From Euryarchaeota archaeon RBG_13_57_23 (GTDB taxonomy: Archaea > Thermoplasmatota > Thermoplasmata > UBA10834), in NCBI GenBank assembly GCA_001800675.1, contig MGVW01000005.1, forward strand, positions 1 through 64,000: a stretch of 64,000 nucleotides of DNA. Reading direction: 5' to 3'. Each line of letters starts with the position of its first letter. The first letter of the stretch is position 1. Under the pieces are notes generated by a model. That model made no database searches, was not told where the DNA came from, and saw only the letters and a program-made list of their open reading frames with translations. Below are positions 1 to 8,879 of the stretch, one piece after another. The position numbers and the translations under genes were made by a program.

Positions 1-570
1 ACCTTCAGGAAGGCCAAGCAGGCCGCCCCATGCGTGATATTCCTCGACGAGATCGATGCGATCGCCCCAGTGAGGGGCACATCGCACGACTCGGGAGTCA
101 CAGAGCGCGTCATAAGCCAGCTCCTGACGGAGATGGACGGGTTAGAGCCGTTACACAATGTCATCGTGATAGCAGCGACCAACAGACCAGATATCATAGA
201 TCCTGCGCTCATGCGCCCAGGCAGATTCGACCGGATAGTCTACATCGGGCCCCCTGACCTAGAGGCAAGGAAGGAGATCCTCAAGATACACACAAAGGAC
301 AAGCCGCTCGAGAAGGACGTTGATCTGGACAAGCTCGCGACTAAGATGCAGAACTTCACGGGCGCGGAGATAGCCGCTGTGTGCAATGAGGCCGTGATGC
401 TCGCCATCAGGGATTACGTCCTGGAGGGAAAAGACCTAGACGAGCAGAAGATCAAGCAGCTCAGAGTCGGCATGAAGTACTTCGAGAAGGCCATGCAGAA
501 CATCGAGCCGATGAGCGATACGGATTTGAAGAAGTACGAGCAGCTCAGCTTCAATGCCATGTATCGTTAG
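1..570 (+). CDS. Cdc48/VCP-type AAA+ ATPase, C-terminal part (partial)
   Basis: The window opens inside this gene; the reading frame runs from base 1 to the TAG at 568-570 (189 residues visible). It starts at the FRKA...APC segment typical of the second AAA domain of Cdc48/VAT. Walker B is VIFLDEID (residues 12-19), followed by sensor 1 AATNRPD and the arginine-finger region RPGRFDR. A helical lid and a short C-terminal tail follow. Cdc48 proteins are hexameric unfoldases that pull apart protein complexes and feed proteasomes in the cytoplasm. The N-domain, first AAA domain and Walker A lie outside the window, so a one-domain homologue cannot be fully excluded, although the C-terminal sequence is D2-like. 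Confidence 0.9.
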   Translation, partial: TFRKAKQAAPCVIFLDEIDAIAPVRGTSHDSGVTERVISQLLTEMDGLEPLHNVIVIAATNRPDIIDPALMRPGRFDRIVYIGPPDLEARKEILKIHTKDKPLEKDVDLDKLATKMQNFTGAEIAAVCNEAVMLAIRDYVLEGKDLDEQKIKQLRVGMKYFEKAMQNIEPMSDTDLKKYEQLSFNAMYR

Positions 571-621
571 GAACTTCAGACCGAAAGAGTATTACATAGA
601 CTGGCAGAATGTGGATAACGA

Positions 622-1578
622 ATGGCGCCGAACAGAGAGGAACTGCTGAGCAAGATCAGGGGTGCACTGGCCAAGGCTGGCTTCTTCGTATCCGACCCTC
701 ACAACATCCGGAGCATCAGCTTTGACGTCATCGCCCGCAGGGACAAGCAACTGCTCATAATCAAGGCCCTCACGAACATCGACTCCGTCTCATCAGACGA
801 TGCCGACCAGCTGAGGACCCTCGCGACAGCCCTCGGGGGCAGCCCGATGGTCGTGGGCCTGCACTCCAGCTCTGGCAAACTGGAGGACGGGATATTGTAC
901 TCGCGCTTCAGCATACCGATCATTTCTGAGGAGACCTTCCACGAGTTCATACTTGAGGGAGTGCCCCCGTTCGTATATGCGGCTCCCGGCGGACTATATG
1001 TCCGCTTGGATGGGGAGCTGATCAGGAGGATCAGGGAGGAGAGGAACATCTCCCTCGGGACCCTGGCGGAGATGGCCGGGGTTTCAAGGAAGGCCATTCA
1101 GATGTACGAGAGCGGCATGGGCGCGATGATAGAGATCGCGGCCAGGATAGAGGAGTTCCTCAAGGAGCCTGTGGTGATGCCCCTCAACCCGTTCTACTAC
1201 TCGTCCGAGGTCGCGAAGACACTGCAGAGCTTCGACAAGTTCAGCGGATTCAACCGGGACATCTTCGAGATGCTCCGGGAACTCGGATATTCCGTGGTGC
1301 CGACCATCAGGTGCCCCTTCGACGCCTTGGCGAAGGAGGAGGACCTGCTGCTGCTCACTGGCATCGGGGAGAATCAGCAGATGATTGAGCGCAAGGCGCG
1401 AGTCGTCGGGAACATCTCGAGGGTCACTGAGAAGAAATCCGTGATATTCGTCAGCCAGAAGGTCTCGACCAATGACATCGGGGGAACGCCCCTGATCACG
1501 AGGGACGAGCTGAGGAGAGCCGATGACTCTGACGACGTACTCGAGCTGATTCTGCAGCGCGAGAAGAGGAAGAAGTGA
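622..1578 (+). CDS. HTH (Cro/C1) transcriptional regulator, COG1395-like
   Basis: 318 residues. A helix-turn-helix of the Cro/C1 type lies at about residues 132-185 (IRRIREERNISLGTLAEMAGVSRKAI region, key motif LAEMAGVS). The N-terminal 110 residues (FDVIARRDKQLLIIKAL) resemble an endonuclease-like fold with a D...xIK pattern, and a second similar segment sits at the C-terminus. This layout matches a conserved archaeal family of putative regulators (COG1395). A TATA-like sequence (GTATTACATA, about 588) lies 29 bases before the ATG, suggesting a leaderless transcript. It is followed with one base of spacing by the TraB-like gene, so the two are probably co-transcribed. DNA target and ligand are unknown; the nuclease-like fold is my inference. 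Confidence 0.8.
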   Translation: MAPNREELLSKIRGALAKAGFFVSDPHNIRSISFDVIARRDKQLLIIKALTNIDSVSSDDADQLRTLATALGGSPMVVGLHSSSGKLEDGILYSRFSIPIISEETFHEFILEGVPPFVYAAPGGLYVRLDGELIRRIREERNISLGTLAEMAGVSRKAIQMYESGMGAMIEIAARIEEFLKEPVVMPLNPFYYSSEVAKTLQSFDKFSGFNRDIFEMLRELGYSVVPTIRCPFDALAKEEDLLLLTGIGENQQMIERKARVVGNISRVTEKKSVIFVSQKVSTNDIGGTPLITRDELRRADDSDDVLELILQREKRKK

Positions 1579-1579
1579 C

Positions 1580-2203
1580 ATGATGGATATCATCTCGCTC
1601 GGCAGCTGCAAAGTGCACATATTGGGCGTCATAAAGGGCCTGGAATCCGAGGTTGAGAAGGTGCGAAAGGCATTCGAGGAGGTGAACCCCGAAAAGGTGC
1701 TCATCTCCATCTCGAAGGAGGAGTTGGAGGGACTCAGGAATCTGCCTGAGGATTTCGAGCCCGAGCTGTCCAGATACGAGGAGATCTACGCCGAGGGGCT
1801 CAGCAGATTTGGAAAGGTCGCCGCTCCACCGCCATGCTATGTCGCCGCTCTAGAACTCAGCGATCACAAGGGAATTCCGTTGATTCCAATTGACCTGGAC
1901 GAACGCTCGTACACCGACCTGTACTGTGCGGCAGTTGGCGGAACAAGCCTTTTCAGGCACTCGACCCGCACTTGGCTAATGAAGCGAAGGAAGTACAGCC
2001 TAGAGAGTCCCGAGGCATTTGTGATGGCATGGGATAAAGCGGTCAACAATCTCGAGGGCTTCAGGATAATCGAGAGAAAGCGTACGGAGCAAATGGCCGC
2101 CGGCACCAGGGAAGCGGTGGATGGGGCGGAGCGCATGCTCGCAGTCATCGAGTTCGAGAGGGCCCACGAGGTCGCAGATCTTCTGAGGAAGAAACAAGAA
2201 TAA
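1580..2203 (+). CDS. TraB/PrgY-like protein (distant), unknown function
   Basis: 207 residues, starting at ATGATG one base after the stop of the HTH gene. The N-terminus (GSCKVHILGVIKGLESEVEKV, then NPEKVLISISKEELEGL) resembles the opening of TraB/PrgY/GumN proteins (HxxGxxHxS, then PDxVxVELD). The usual histidine after the glycine-rich strand and the conserved glutamate are replaced here (K and S), so any catalytic activity of the family may be absent. A middle segment (ALELSDHKGIPLIPIDLDERS) fits the family as well. The C-terminal third is helical and rich in Arg, Lys and Glu, without membrane segments. The assignment is remote similarity only. Confidence 0.5.
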   Translation: MMDIISLGSCKVHILGVIKGLESEVEKVRKAFEEVNPEKVLISISKEELEGLRNLPEDFEPELSRYEEIYAEGLSRFGKVAAPPPCYVAALELSDHKGIPLIPIDLDERSYTDLYCAAVGGTSLFRHSTRTWLMKRRKYSLESPEAFVMAWDKAVNNLEGFRIIERKRTEQMAAGTREAVDGAERMLAVIEFERAHEVADLLRKKQE

Positions 2204-2259
2204 GAAGTGAAAGGGTTTCCGAGAGCTCCACTCTCTGTCACGGATAGTCCCAGACGAGC

Positions 2260-5200
2260 TCACACGGACGGATTGAGGTTCGCGGCCAGCGATACCGTGA
2301 CCCATGGGTCGTTCGCCTGACCGACCGGAGTTTCAATCGTCCAATGCTTCACGCCGAAATACCTCCAGTACATCTGAGAACCCGTCCAGAGATTCATGAA
2401 GTACCCGACGTAGGAGTTGAACGTCGTTGTCAGTGTGTAGTTGGTGGCCAGGATATCCGAGTACCCGTCTCCGTTGATGTCCACGACATCGAAGATCGTC
2501 GGCGCCAGGTTCGTGAAGTATCCGTTCTCCTCCTTGGTGGCAGATGAGTAGTAGAAGCTCACAGCCGTGGCGGGATATGAGGATTCTGATGCGAAGGAGC
2601 CGGTCACGACCCCCCAGCTGGTCCCACTCACATGTCTGTATACTTTCCACCCGGAGGTCTGGACCTGAGTGTCGTGATGCCTTGCGACAACGACCTCGAG
2701 CCTCGCCCCGCTCTCACCGTCTATGTCCCCTGCTCGGACGCATCTCCATATGTTGGTGGCGTCGGTGACGACTGCGTTGCCCGTATACCCACCGAATAGG
2801 TCGGTGTACACGCCGATCAGGTCGACTTCGAGCTTCTCACGGATGGTCGCACTGTCGGCATTGAAAACCATGTCGATGAACCTCAGATAGAGCGGCTTTC
2901 CCATGCAGCTGGCGGGCAGACTGTAGTTGTAGTACCTCCACTGACCGTCGAAGTCGTCTATGCTGATGACCGGTATGAACGTCAGGCTGTCGACAGAATA
3001 CTGTACGTAGAAAGGCTCCACAGGAGTGCCACCCTCCGTCCCAGCGACCCTAGCGCGGATCCTCAGCTCGAGCTCAGGGGAATTTGGCAATGTCTGGGTC
3101 CTCATCGTTATGTTCAGCCATCCATGAGGAGCGGCCTCAACAGTGGTGTTCTCGTACATTATCATCGGGTTGCCGTCCGCCACGTTCAGGTTCGTGAACC
3201 CGCTGTACCAGCCCGCCCCTACCCGAGGCGTGTAGCCGACAGCGCCGGTATCGACGTAGTACGGTGTTCCCGCGGCCAAAGTATAGTAGTTGACATTGAC
3301 GCTGTTCGCCGAACCGGCAAACGCTGCGGCTGTGGTGTCCGCAGTCAGGATGTCCAGGTGGTCATCGTAGTTCATGTCAGCGATGTCGAAGTCGACAGTT
3401 GTGCCCGTGGAGTACTTCCACCTCTCTGTGCCCTCGGTATTCCTCTGTGAGCTGAGATAGGGGTCGAAACAGTACTTCAGGTCGTATATTGTGATCTTAC
3501 TGTTCGCCATGACCACTAGGTCTGCTCTGTCGTCTCCATTCATATCTTCGAGGGCGATCTTGTTGATCGGCGCTGTCCAGCCCTTCCCGCTCGGCGGGGA
3601 GTATATCCAGCCACTCGAGCCATAGGTCGTGTTGAATAACACGATCTGATTGTTGCTGTTCCCGTACGCGAAGTCGTCGCGTCCGTCGCCGTTCATGTCG
3701 CCGAATGCAATCCACACCACCCGATATGCAGTCCCGTCCTTACGGGGAACCTCGCTCGCTGACTGCCATGTACCGAAGGTATCCACCGTGTTCTCAAAGA
3801 ACAGGAGCTTGTTCGAAGCGCCTATCCCAGCCAGCATATCCTTGTCGCCATCTCCGTCAATATCGCCTGTCGCCATCGCAGTGACTGTGAAATCGGTGCT
3901 GGAGCCAGGAGTGCTCTCGTACAGCCACATGACCCTAGAGGTGAATAGGTTGTTGTTCTGAATGTAGAAGATGTACTCCCTCATGTTGAAATTGGCGTTC
4001 CCTTCCGCCATGCCGGCCGTCCCAACGAAGAAATCGGCTCTGGTGCCAGCGCCTCTTATGTAGACCTGCTGGCTGAGATAGTACATCCCCTCGTTCGAGT
4101 CGTTGAACCTAGATATCTCGATCGTGTAGGAGTTCATGCCTGGCGCCCATTGGAGTCCGTTGTTGAGTCGCAGGTCGATGCTGAAGTAGTATATCGTTGC
4201 GTTATACCTGCCAATTGAGGAGATCATGCTGCCCGCTGGAGGTATTCCGTAGAGCTCTGAGGAACCAGTCATGTCGGAGATCTTGACCTCGGCGACACTT
4301 GGGGAGGGCGGGTTGTCAGTGTTGAGCACGGACAGCCAAACCCACATCTTGTACGAATCTCCGGACGAAACCTCGAATGGGGTTGTCCTAGAGCCCCACT
4401 CGCTCGCGAATGCGGCGTCCTTGAAGAGCGTCATCTCGGGGACCCATGATATCGTCGAGTTGTCCAGGTTCACCGTCAGCATGATTCTGTCATAGTATGA
4501 ATTCTGAGGCAGTCCTGGGTCCTGTTCCTCGGCGAGCCAGAAGAAGAACGTGAACGCGCTAGGCCATAGATTCGCGGTGCTGAATTGACATTCGAACACC
4601 GAGGCGCTGCCTGCGACCGTGAGCCTGTAGAAGGGCGCGTCCGATGTGCTGGTACCGTTGTACTGAATTTCGACTTCCATTCCAGTCCTAACGTCCATCA
4701 GCTCGACGTGGTTCATCCCCTCGACATTTGTGATCTCAACACTGGCGAATCGAACGAAAACGTAGTCCCCTACCTCGAATTCCGTCGTCGGGTTGTTGGT
4801 GTCAGCTACTCCCAGCGGCCTGCTTCCGTTGTACAGCTCCGGATAGACACCGAAGCCAGCAGTCCTCTTCCAGAAGCTAGTAAGATATGCAGGGAGGCCT
4901 CCTGATTCCTCGGTCGGGATGTCAGCGGGGTTGATGATCGTGTTCGTTGGGATTTGTGTGACGGTCATCACGTAAGTGGACACCGATTCGTGTCCTGCGA
5001 GGTCGCTCGCATGGATGTAGATGACCTTCCCATCGAGCTGGGTCGCATCGATTTGTGAATCCCAGATGCCAGTGAAGTCCCACCAGTAGGTGTTGCCTGA
5101 TGAACCGTCGTATCCGCCGGAGAAGGCACCCAGAATCTGGCCAGCGTCAATCCATATGCTTGTTGTTGCCGTATTCAGGTCGCCGTCAGAGTCAGTTATC

Positions 5201-5787
5201 GAAGCGAACAATGTGAAGTTGTCCCATTCCTTGACCGGGTCTGGGGTCGGTGTCGTCTGATCGGAGTCGACATACCTCTGGAGTATCATAGGTGGGTTGC
5301 CCCCCGTGCCACCGCTGACCTGTGAGGTCCAAACCATCATGTGGTTCGACATGTCGATAACCGTGACCATTATCTTGCTCGTGTAGGAAGTGTCCTCCAA
5401 GACGAGCATCCAAGACATGCCGGTCTTCCAGGATCCCGTCCCCTTCAGGCCGGTTGCCTGGTCATACAGCCCCTGCGTCGGACTCGACATGTTGTATACG
5501 TCAGCGATACCGTCGACCTCGACCATTATGGCCGTGTCCGCTGCGCGCATGACGGCTCCGCCTGCGTGTGTCACCGTCAGGTTGGCCTTGGTGCCTCCTG
5601 ACCAGAACGTGACAGTGGCAGCGAAGTCCGCCTTTGTGGCCTGCTCTGGAACCGGCATCTGCTGCACAAATGCGATTATGCTGCTGAACAGAACAACTGT
5701 GATCATCAGGATCATGATGTTTCCGACGACCTCGGATACACCACTATCCTCCTTCCTAGGCTTGCGCCTCCAAGATTCCAAACTCAT
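2260..5787 (-). CDS. Giant pilin-type exported protein with FG-GAP/VCBS repeats
   Basis: 1175 residues from the ATG at 5787, chosen because GGAGGA lies 8 bases upstream; an extension to 5820 is open but lacks this signal. The N-terminus has a basic stretch (RRKPRKEDSG), then a hydrophobic segment of about 25 residues starting VSEVVGNIM, the class III signal of archaeal type IV pilins. Beta-rich Ig-like regions follow. FG-GAP/VCBS calcium-binding repeats occur near residues 642 (DIDGDGDKD), 699 (DMNGDGRDD), 750 (DMNGDDRAD), 805 (DMNYDDHLD) and 1102 (DINGDGYSD). The protein is probably displayed on the surface or at the tip of a pilus, with calcium-stabilised propeller blades. It lies divergently from the HTH-NTPase gene at 5966. 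The ligand is unknown. Confidence 0.8.
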   Translation of the reverse strand: MSLESWRRKPRKEDSGVSEVVGNIMILMITVVLFSSIIAFVQQMPVPEQATKADFAATVTFWSGGTKANLTVTHAGGAVMRAADTAIMVEVDGIADVYNMSSPTQGLYDQATGLKGTGSWKTGMSWMLVLEDTSYTSKIMVTVIDMSNHMMVWTSQVSGGTGGNPPMILQRYVDSDQTTPTPDPVKEWDNFTLFASITDSDGDLNTATTSIWIDAGQILGAFSGGYDGSSGNTYWWDFTGIWDSQIDATQLDGKVIYIHASDLAGHESVSTYVMTVTQIPTNTIINPADIPTEESGGLPAYLTSFWKRTAGFGVYPELYNGSRPLGVADTNNPTTEFEVGDYVFVRFASVEITNVEGMNHVELMDVRTGMEVEIQYNGTSTSDAPFYRLTVAGSASVFECQFSTANLWPSAFTFFFWLAEEQDPGLPQNSYYDRIMLTVNLDNSTISWVPEMTLFKDAAFASEWGSRTTPFEVSSGDSYKMWVWLSVLNTDNPPSPSVAEVKISDMTGSSELYGIPPAGSMISSIGRYNATIYYFSIDLRLNNGLQWAPGMNSYTIEISRFNDSNEGMYYLSQQVYIRGAGTRADFFVGTAGMAEGNANFNMREYIFYIQNNNLFTSRVMWLYESTPGSSTDFTVTAMATGDIDGDGDKDMLAGIGASNKLLFFENTVDTFGTWQSASEVPRKDGTAYRVVWIAFGDMNGDGRDDFAYGNSNNQIVLFNTTYGSSGWIYSPPSGKGWTAPINKIALEDMNGDDRADLVVMANSKITIYDLKYCFDPYLSSQRNTEGTERWKYSTGTTVDFDIADMNYDDHLDILTADTTAAAFAGSANSVNVNYYTLAAGTPYYVDTGAVGYTPRVGAGWYSGFTNLNVADGNPMIMYENTTVEAAPHGWLNITMRTQTLPNSPELELRIRARVAGTEGGTPVEPFYVQYSVDSLTFIPVISIDDFDGQWRYYNYSLPASCMGKPLYLRFIDMVFNADSATIREKLEVDLIGVYTDLFGGYTGNAVVTDATNIWRCVRAGDIDGESGARLEVVVARHHDTQVQTSGWKVYRHVSGTSWGVVTGSFASESSYPATAVSFYYSSATKEENGYFTNLAPTIFDVVDINGDGYSDILATNYTLTTTFNSYVGYFMNLWTGSQMYWRYFGVKHWTIETPVGQANDPWVTVSLAANLNPSV

Positions 5788-5854
5788 TGTCTCGATCCTC
5801 CGGGGGGAGAGAGAAATCACTCTGCAATTCTGACCAAATCAACGTGATGGACCG

Positions 5855-5862
5855 TATATAAA
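5855..5862 (-). promoter_or_regulatory. TATA box for the giant pilin-type protein
   Basis: Read on the minus strand the sequence is TTTATATA, an excellent archaeal TATA box. A start site about 25 bases downstream would give a leader of roughly 40 bases carrying the GGAGGA ribosome site before the ATG at 5787. Confidence 0.6.
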
Positions 5863-5934
5863 CGTGTTGCGGTCATTACCAACTACCAGTCGGGAATGGG
5901 CCGTTATCTCAACTAGTCAACGGCGGCATCACGA

Positions 5935-5942
5935 TTATATAA
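5935..5942 (+). promoter_or_regulatory. TATA box for the HTH-NTPase gene (leaderless)
   Basis: TTATATAA is centred 28 bases before the ATG at 5966. This spacing puts the transcription start at or next to the start codon and argues against the longer reading frame that opens at 5864, because that frame would begin upstream of the promoter. Confidence 0.6.
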
Positions 5943-5965
5943 GCTCAGCAACATCACAAACACTG

Positions 5966-7099
5966 ATGCCTGAGGATGGCCAGCTGAGCGTGAACGACAG
6001 GGTGCTCCTGCATCTGTTCAGATTTGCGACCGATGTTCCGCCCGAAGAGTACCCGCCCGAGAGTACACAGGCCGGCATCGCAATAGCGGTGGGGATATCG
6101 CGCACGCACGTGCCGCGCGCCGTCAAAGGGCTAGTCAAGGACGGTCTTGTCTCCGAGATCACGGCGAGGGTGCGCGGGCACGAGAGACGTATGAACGTCT
6201 ATGTTGTGACGGCTGAGGGGATCGCCGCCTCGGAAAGGCGTTGGCAGGAAGTCCTCGAGTTTCAGTTCAACGTCTTCAGCGAAGGCGCCCCCTCGAAGAT
6301 GCATGGGAAGGAGATCGAGAAGCTCATAGGCAAGAAACGAGCAGTGGCAGCCGTGTCACAGATGAGGGACGGCGTCGTTCGACTCGATGAGACCCGCAGG
6401 GCACCTTTCAGGGACTTGAGAGAAGCTCCTCCTTTGGAGCACTTCTACGGCCGAGAGGCGGAGCTGCGCTCGATGGATGCTTTCATGGACTCGGACGCGA
6501 AGATGCTCATCGTCCTCGGAAACAAAGGGTATGGGACCACTGCCCTTACAAGGAAGTTCATCGAATCGCAGGACGAGGAAGATGTCCTGTGGGTTTCCTT
6601 GAAACCCAACAGCTCGGCCAAGGATCTGGAGCCCAAGTTGATCGAATTCGGTCGCAAGGTGAAGAAGCAGGCCGAGGGCTTGAAGGATGTGCTGGCAATC
6701 GAGAACCTGGTGATCGTGCTCGATGACTACTACACTGTGACCGAGGACGTTGTGGAGTTCTTCACGCGTCTTGTAGAGAACAGCGGGGGAGCAAAGATTA
6801 TCGTCAACGCGAGACAAGAGACCCCTGCATACAACAGATTCTACCAGAGGAAGCATGTGGAGGCAGGCATAGTCTCCGAGCTGGCCATCAAGGGACTCGA
6901 CGATATCAGCGCGAAGAGACTGTTGGGCAATGACAAGATAGAGAAGGACGCGCTGCGGAGGATCATAATGATCACGCATGCCCAGCCGAGCGTCCTGAGG
7001 ATGCTGAAGGAGAACGACTTCAATGGACTCAAGGAGAGCGCCGTTTTCACGCCCGAAGAGATAAGATACCTGCTCTTCCTCAAGGACAAGTGCACTTAG
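5966..7099 (+). CDS. HTH-NTPase regulator with non-canonical P-loop
   Basis: 377 residues. Residues 1-90 form a MarR-like winged helix (VNDRVLLHLF, then GIAIAVGISRTHVPRAVKGLVKDGLV and a wing). From about residue 155 comes a STAND-like NTPase domain introduced by FYGREAELRSMD. Its Walker A reads GNKGYGTT, so the invariant lysine is replaced by threonine, while Walker B (LVIVLDDY) is intact. A helical region with a winged-helix-like end follows. The family is common in Thermoplasmatota and presumably couples nucleotide binding to transcription. The ATG is fixed by the TATA box 28 bases upstream. Its divergent position suggests a role in controlling the giant surface protein gene; that is inference. 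Confidence 0.75.
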   Translation: MPEDGQLSVNDRVLLHLFRFATDVPPEEYPPESTQAGIAIAVGISRTHVPRAVKGLVKDGLVSEITARVRGHERRMNVYVVTAEGIAASERRWQEVLEFQFNVFSEGAPSKMHGKEIEKLIGKKRAVAAVSQMRDGVVRLDETRRAPFRDLREAPPLEHFYGREAELRSMDAFMDSDAKMLIVLGNKGYGTTALTRKFIESQDEEDVLWVSLKPNSSAKDLEPKLIEFGRKVKKQAEGLKDVLAIENLVIVLDDYYTVTEDVVEFFTRLVENSGGAKIIVNARQETPAYNRFYQRKHVEAGIVSELAIKGLDDISAKRLLGNDKIEKDALRRIIMITHAQPSVLRMLKENDFNGLKESAVFTPEEIRYLLFLKDKCT

Positions 7100-7105
7100 C
7101 CAGGT

Positions 7106-7657
7106 CTACCACTCTATGCCTATCCTGGCTTCAAGGCCCTCGTCGAACGGGTGCTTCCTGCTATCAATTATCGATACGTAGTCTGCATACTCGATGAACT
7201 CGATGGGCGCGTTCCTGCCGGTGAGAACGACCTCGACGCCCTTCGAACGGTCTCTGAGGAGCCGCAGGACCTCTGGGGCCGAGACGAGACCGAAGGATAC
7301 GGCGAGATTGACCTCGTCAAGAATCAGCAGCTCGCACTCGCCCTTCTCGAGGACTGTCTTGGCGCGCTCCAGCGCGTCCCTGGCCGCCTTCTTGTCCGCA
7401 TCGGAGACCTCTCTAGGGTCCACGAATTTCCCGGTTCCGAACTGGTCGACCTTGATGCCTTCGAGCTTCCTAGCAGCAAGCACCTCGCCTGTTGTCTCAC
7501 CCGTCTTCATGAACTGAATCACATGAACCCTCAGTCCGTGACCCAACGCCCTCATCGCGAGGCCGAAGGCGGCAGTTGTTTTCCCTTTGCCTGGGCCGGT
7601 TATGAGGTGCACTTTGCCGAGCTCGTCCCGCATTCCTACCGGGCACCGGATGGGCAT
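7106..7657 (-). CDS. cobO: Cob(I)alamin adenosyltransferase, CobO/BtuR type
   Basis: 183 residues. The P-loop GPGKGKTTAA lies at residues 21-30, followed by ALGHGLRVHVIQFMK, the Walker B-like LLILDEVN, and VVLTGRNAP, all hallmarks of the CobO/BtuR family, close to its usual length. The enzyme transfers adenosyl from ATP to cob(I)alamin or cobinamide to make coenzyme B12. ATG at 7657 is used; ATG at 7633 (MRDELGKVHL) is an alternative nearer the usual family start. The gene follows the DUF835 gene by 18 bases and may be its operon partner, although B12 chemistry has no clear link to V4R/KaiC signalling. The MttB-family gene at 27471 is another corrinoid-related protein in the window. Confidence 0.93.
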   Translation of the reverse strand: MPIRCPVGMRDELGKVHLITGPGKGKTTAAFGLAMRALGHGLRVHVIQFMKTGETTGEVLAARKLEGIKVDQFGTGKFVDPREVSDADKKAARDALERAKTVLEKGECELLILDEVNLAVSFGLVSAPEVLRLLRDRSKGVEVVLTGRNAPIEFIEYADYVSIIDSRKHPFDEGLEARIGIEW

Positions 7658-7675
7658 GCTACTAGAAAAACGGCT

Positions 7676-8194
7676 CTAGCCCGACCCGCCCTGGCTCGGG
7701 ACTCGCCTGTTCTCGCTGGGGAGCGAGAACTCCCTCTCGAGCAGGCCGAGCTGTGTGGTCTCGAACGTCCTAGGGTCGATGGGGACGATCAAGAAGGAGC
7801 CCGACATCGCCACCTCTTCGTTGGTCAACTGGATCGCCTTCATGACCGCGCCGAACCCGTTCTCTGTCACGAGGTATTCCAACCCGTCGAGCAGAACCAC
7901 AGCACCTGCGTTCGTCTTGATGAAATCCGATATGGTCCCATGGATCTTCATCAGCCTGGTGGGCTCAAGGCTTATGATGCCGCCCGTCGGCTTCGACGCC
8001 TTCGCGATCCACATGATCGGGCAATCCACACCGTGCAACTGCTGGACTCGATTTGGGTGGCTACGGGTTATCACAAGACCCCTGTGACCCTCGGCGAGGA
8101 GCCTCTTGAAGGCCGCATAGGCTCGTACGACCCCCTTGTCGGTGTAGAGGTACGAGCTTCCGCCCTTCAGGATTGGCTCCTCCGCGTCGTTCAT
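7676..8194 (-). CDS. DUF835 protein, KaiC-like pseudo-ATPase
   Basis: 172 residues. It matches the DUF835 pattern well: GLVITRSHPNRV near residue 40, then the WIAK segment, an IHGTISDFI helix, AVVLLDGLEYLV (a Walker B-like strand) near residue 95, and SFLIVPIDPRTF...LGLLEREF at the end. DUF835 domains look like a RecA/KaiC fold stripped of the P-loop and are usually attached to, or encoded beside, sensor and KaiC proteins in Euryarchaeota. Here the gene lies 9 bases after the KaiC gene and before cobO. No membrane segment is seen. Its role is probably in signal relay by protein-protein contact; this is inference. Confidence 0.75.
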   Translation of the reverse strand: MNDAEEPILKGGSSYLYTDKGVVRAYAAFKRLLAEGHRGLVITRSHPNRVQQLHGVDCPIMWIAKASKPTGGIISLEPTRLMKIHGTISDFIKTNAGAVVLLDGLEYLVTENGFGAVMKAIQLTNEEVAMSGSFLIVPIDPRTFETTQLGLLEREFSLPSENRRVPSQGGSG

Positions 8195-8203
8195 AGCTCC
8201 TGT

Positions 8204-8878
8204 CTACCTCAGGCCAGCTTGGACTGCCAGGCCCTCGTCGGTTATGTCGATCAATTGTCTTCCAGTAGTGTGTTTCGTCCCTCTCATCTTGAGGACCTCG
8301 AGGAACTTCCGCCTCACCTTCTCCTCCTCGGGGTATGAGAGCATTATCACACCATCGACCATGTAGGATTCCTGGCTGTGCGAGATATCGTCGTACGACA
8401 TTTCGGCCGTGACGATGGTCACGCAATTGAACGCCTTCAGGTATGCGAAGAGCTCGTGCATGAACTCCCTGGTCTCGCCCCTCCACTGCAACATGTCCGT
8501 CATGGGCGTGATCGGGTCGATCACTATCCTCTGGGGCTGGTACTGCTCGATCTTCTTCTTGATTATGTTCAGCATCTCGCTCGGGTTCTTGAGAAGAGTG
8601 GGGCCGATGTCGATGAAGCTCACCAAGCCCTTCTCGACCTGCTCCTGGTTGTAGAACGAGAAGGATGACAGGAATTTCTGGACGAGCCACTGTGGCTCGG
8701 ATATGGCGGTGATGTAAAGGCCCTTCTCATTCCCCTTGGCCCCGTGGAACAGGCTCTGGACCGCGAAAGTCGTCTTGCCGGTACCAGGCTCTCCGGCGAC
8801 GAGGATGGCTGCTGGGAACGGAAACCCACCTTGGAGCATGCCGTCGAGACCAGGGATGCCGGTCGTCTTGCGGGTCAT
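8204..8878 (-). CDS. KaiC/RAD55-family ATPase
   Basis: 224 residues from the ATG at 8878 (MTRKTTGIPGLD). This start was chosen over the open frame to 8959 because GIPGLDGMLQGGFP is the universal KaiC N-terminus. Walker A GEPGTGKTT is intact, an acidic residue follows in ISEP, and Walker B is RIVIDPITPM. The C-terminal strand KMRGTKHT is the usual end of single KaiC domains. Such proteins are RecA-fold ATPases, often oligomeric, that act in archaeal signalling. The start codon begins one base before the stop of the V4R gene, so the two are tightly coupled. With DUF835 downstream, the set pairs an intact ATPase with a P-loop-less relative. Confidence 0.85.
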   Translation of the reverse strand: MTRKTTGIPGLDGMLQGGFPFPAAILVAGEPGTGKTTFAVQSLFHGAKGNEKGLYITAISEPQWLVQKFLSSFSFYNQEQVEKGLVSFIDIGPTLLKNPSEMLNIIKKKIEQYQPQRIVIDPITPMTDMLQWRGETREFMHELFAYLKAFNCVTIVTAEMSYDDISHSQESYMVDGVIMLSYPEEEKVRRKFLEVLKMRGTKHTTGRQLIDITDEGLAVQAGLR

Positions 8879-8879
8879 T

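Noticed and set aside
5864..5965. N-terminal extension of the HTH-NTPase gene
   Set aside because: The TATA box at 5935 lies inside it, and the extra residues show no HTH-family similarity; the ATG at 5966 has ideal spacing.
7106..8338. Long plus-strand frame (395 codons from 7151) over cobO and DUF835
   Set aside because: Shadow frame of two well-supported minus-strand genes; its translation shows no domain.
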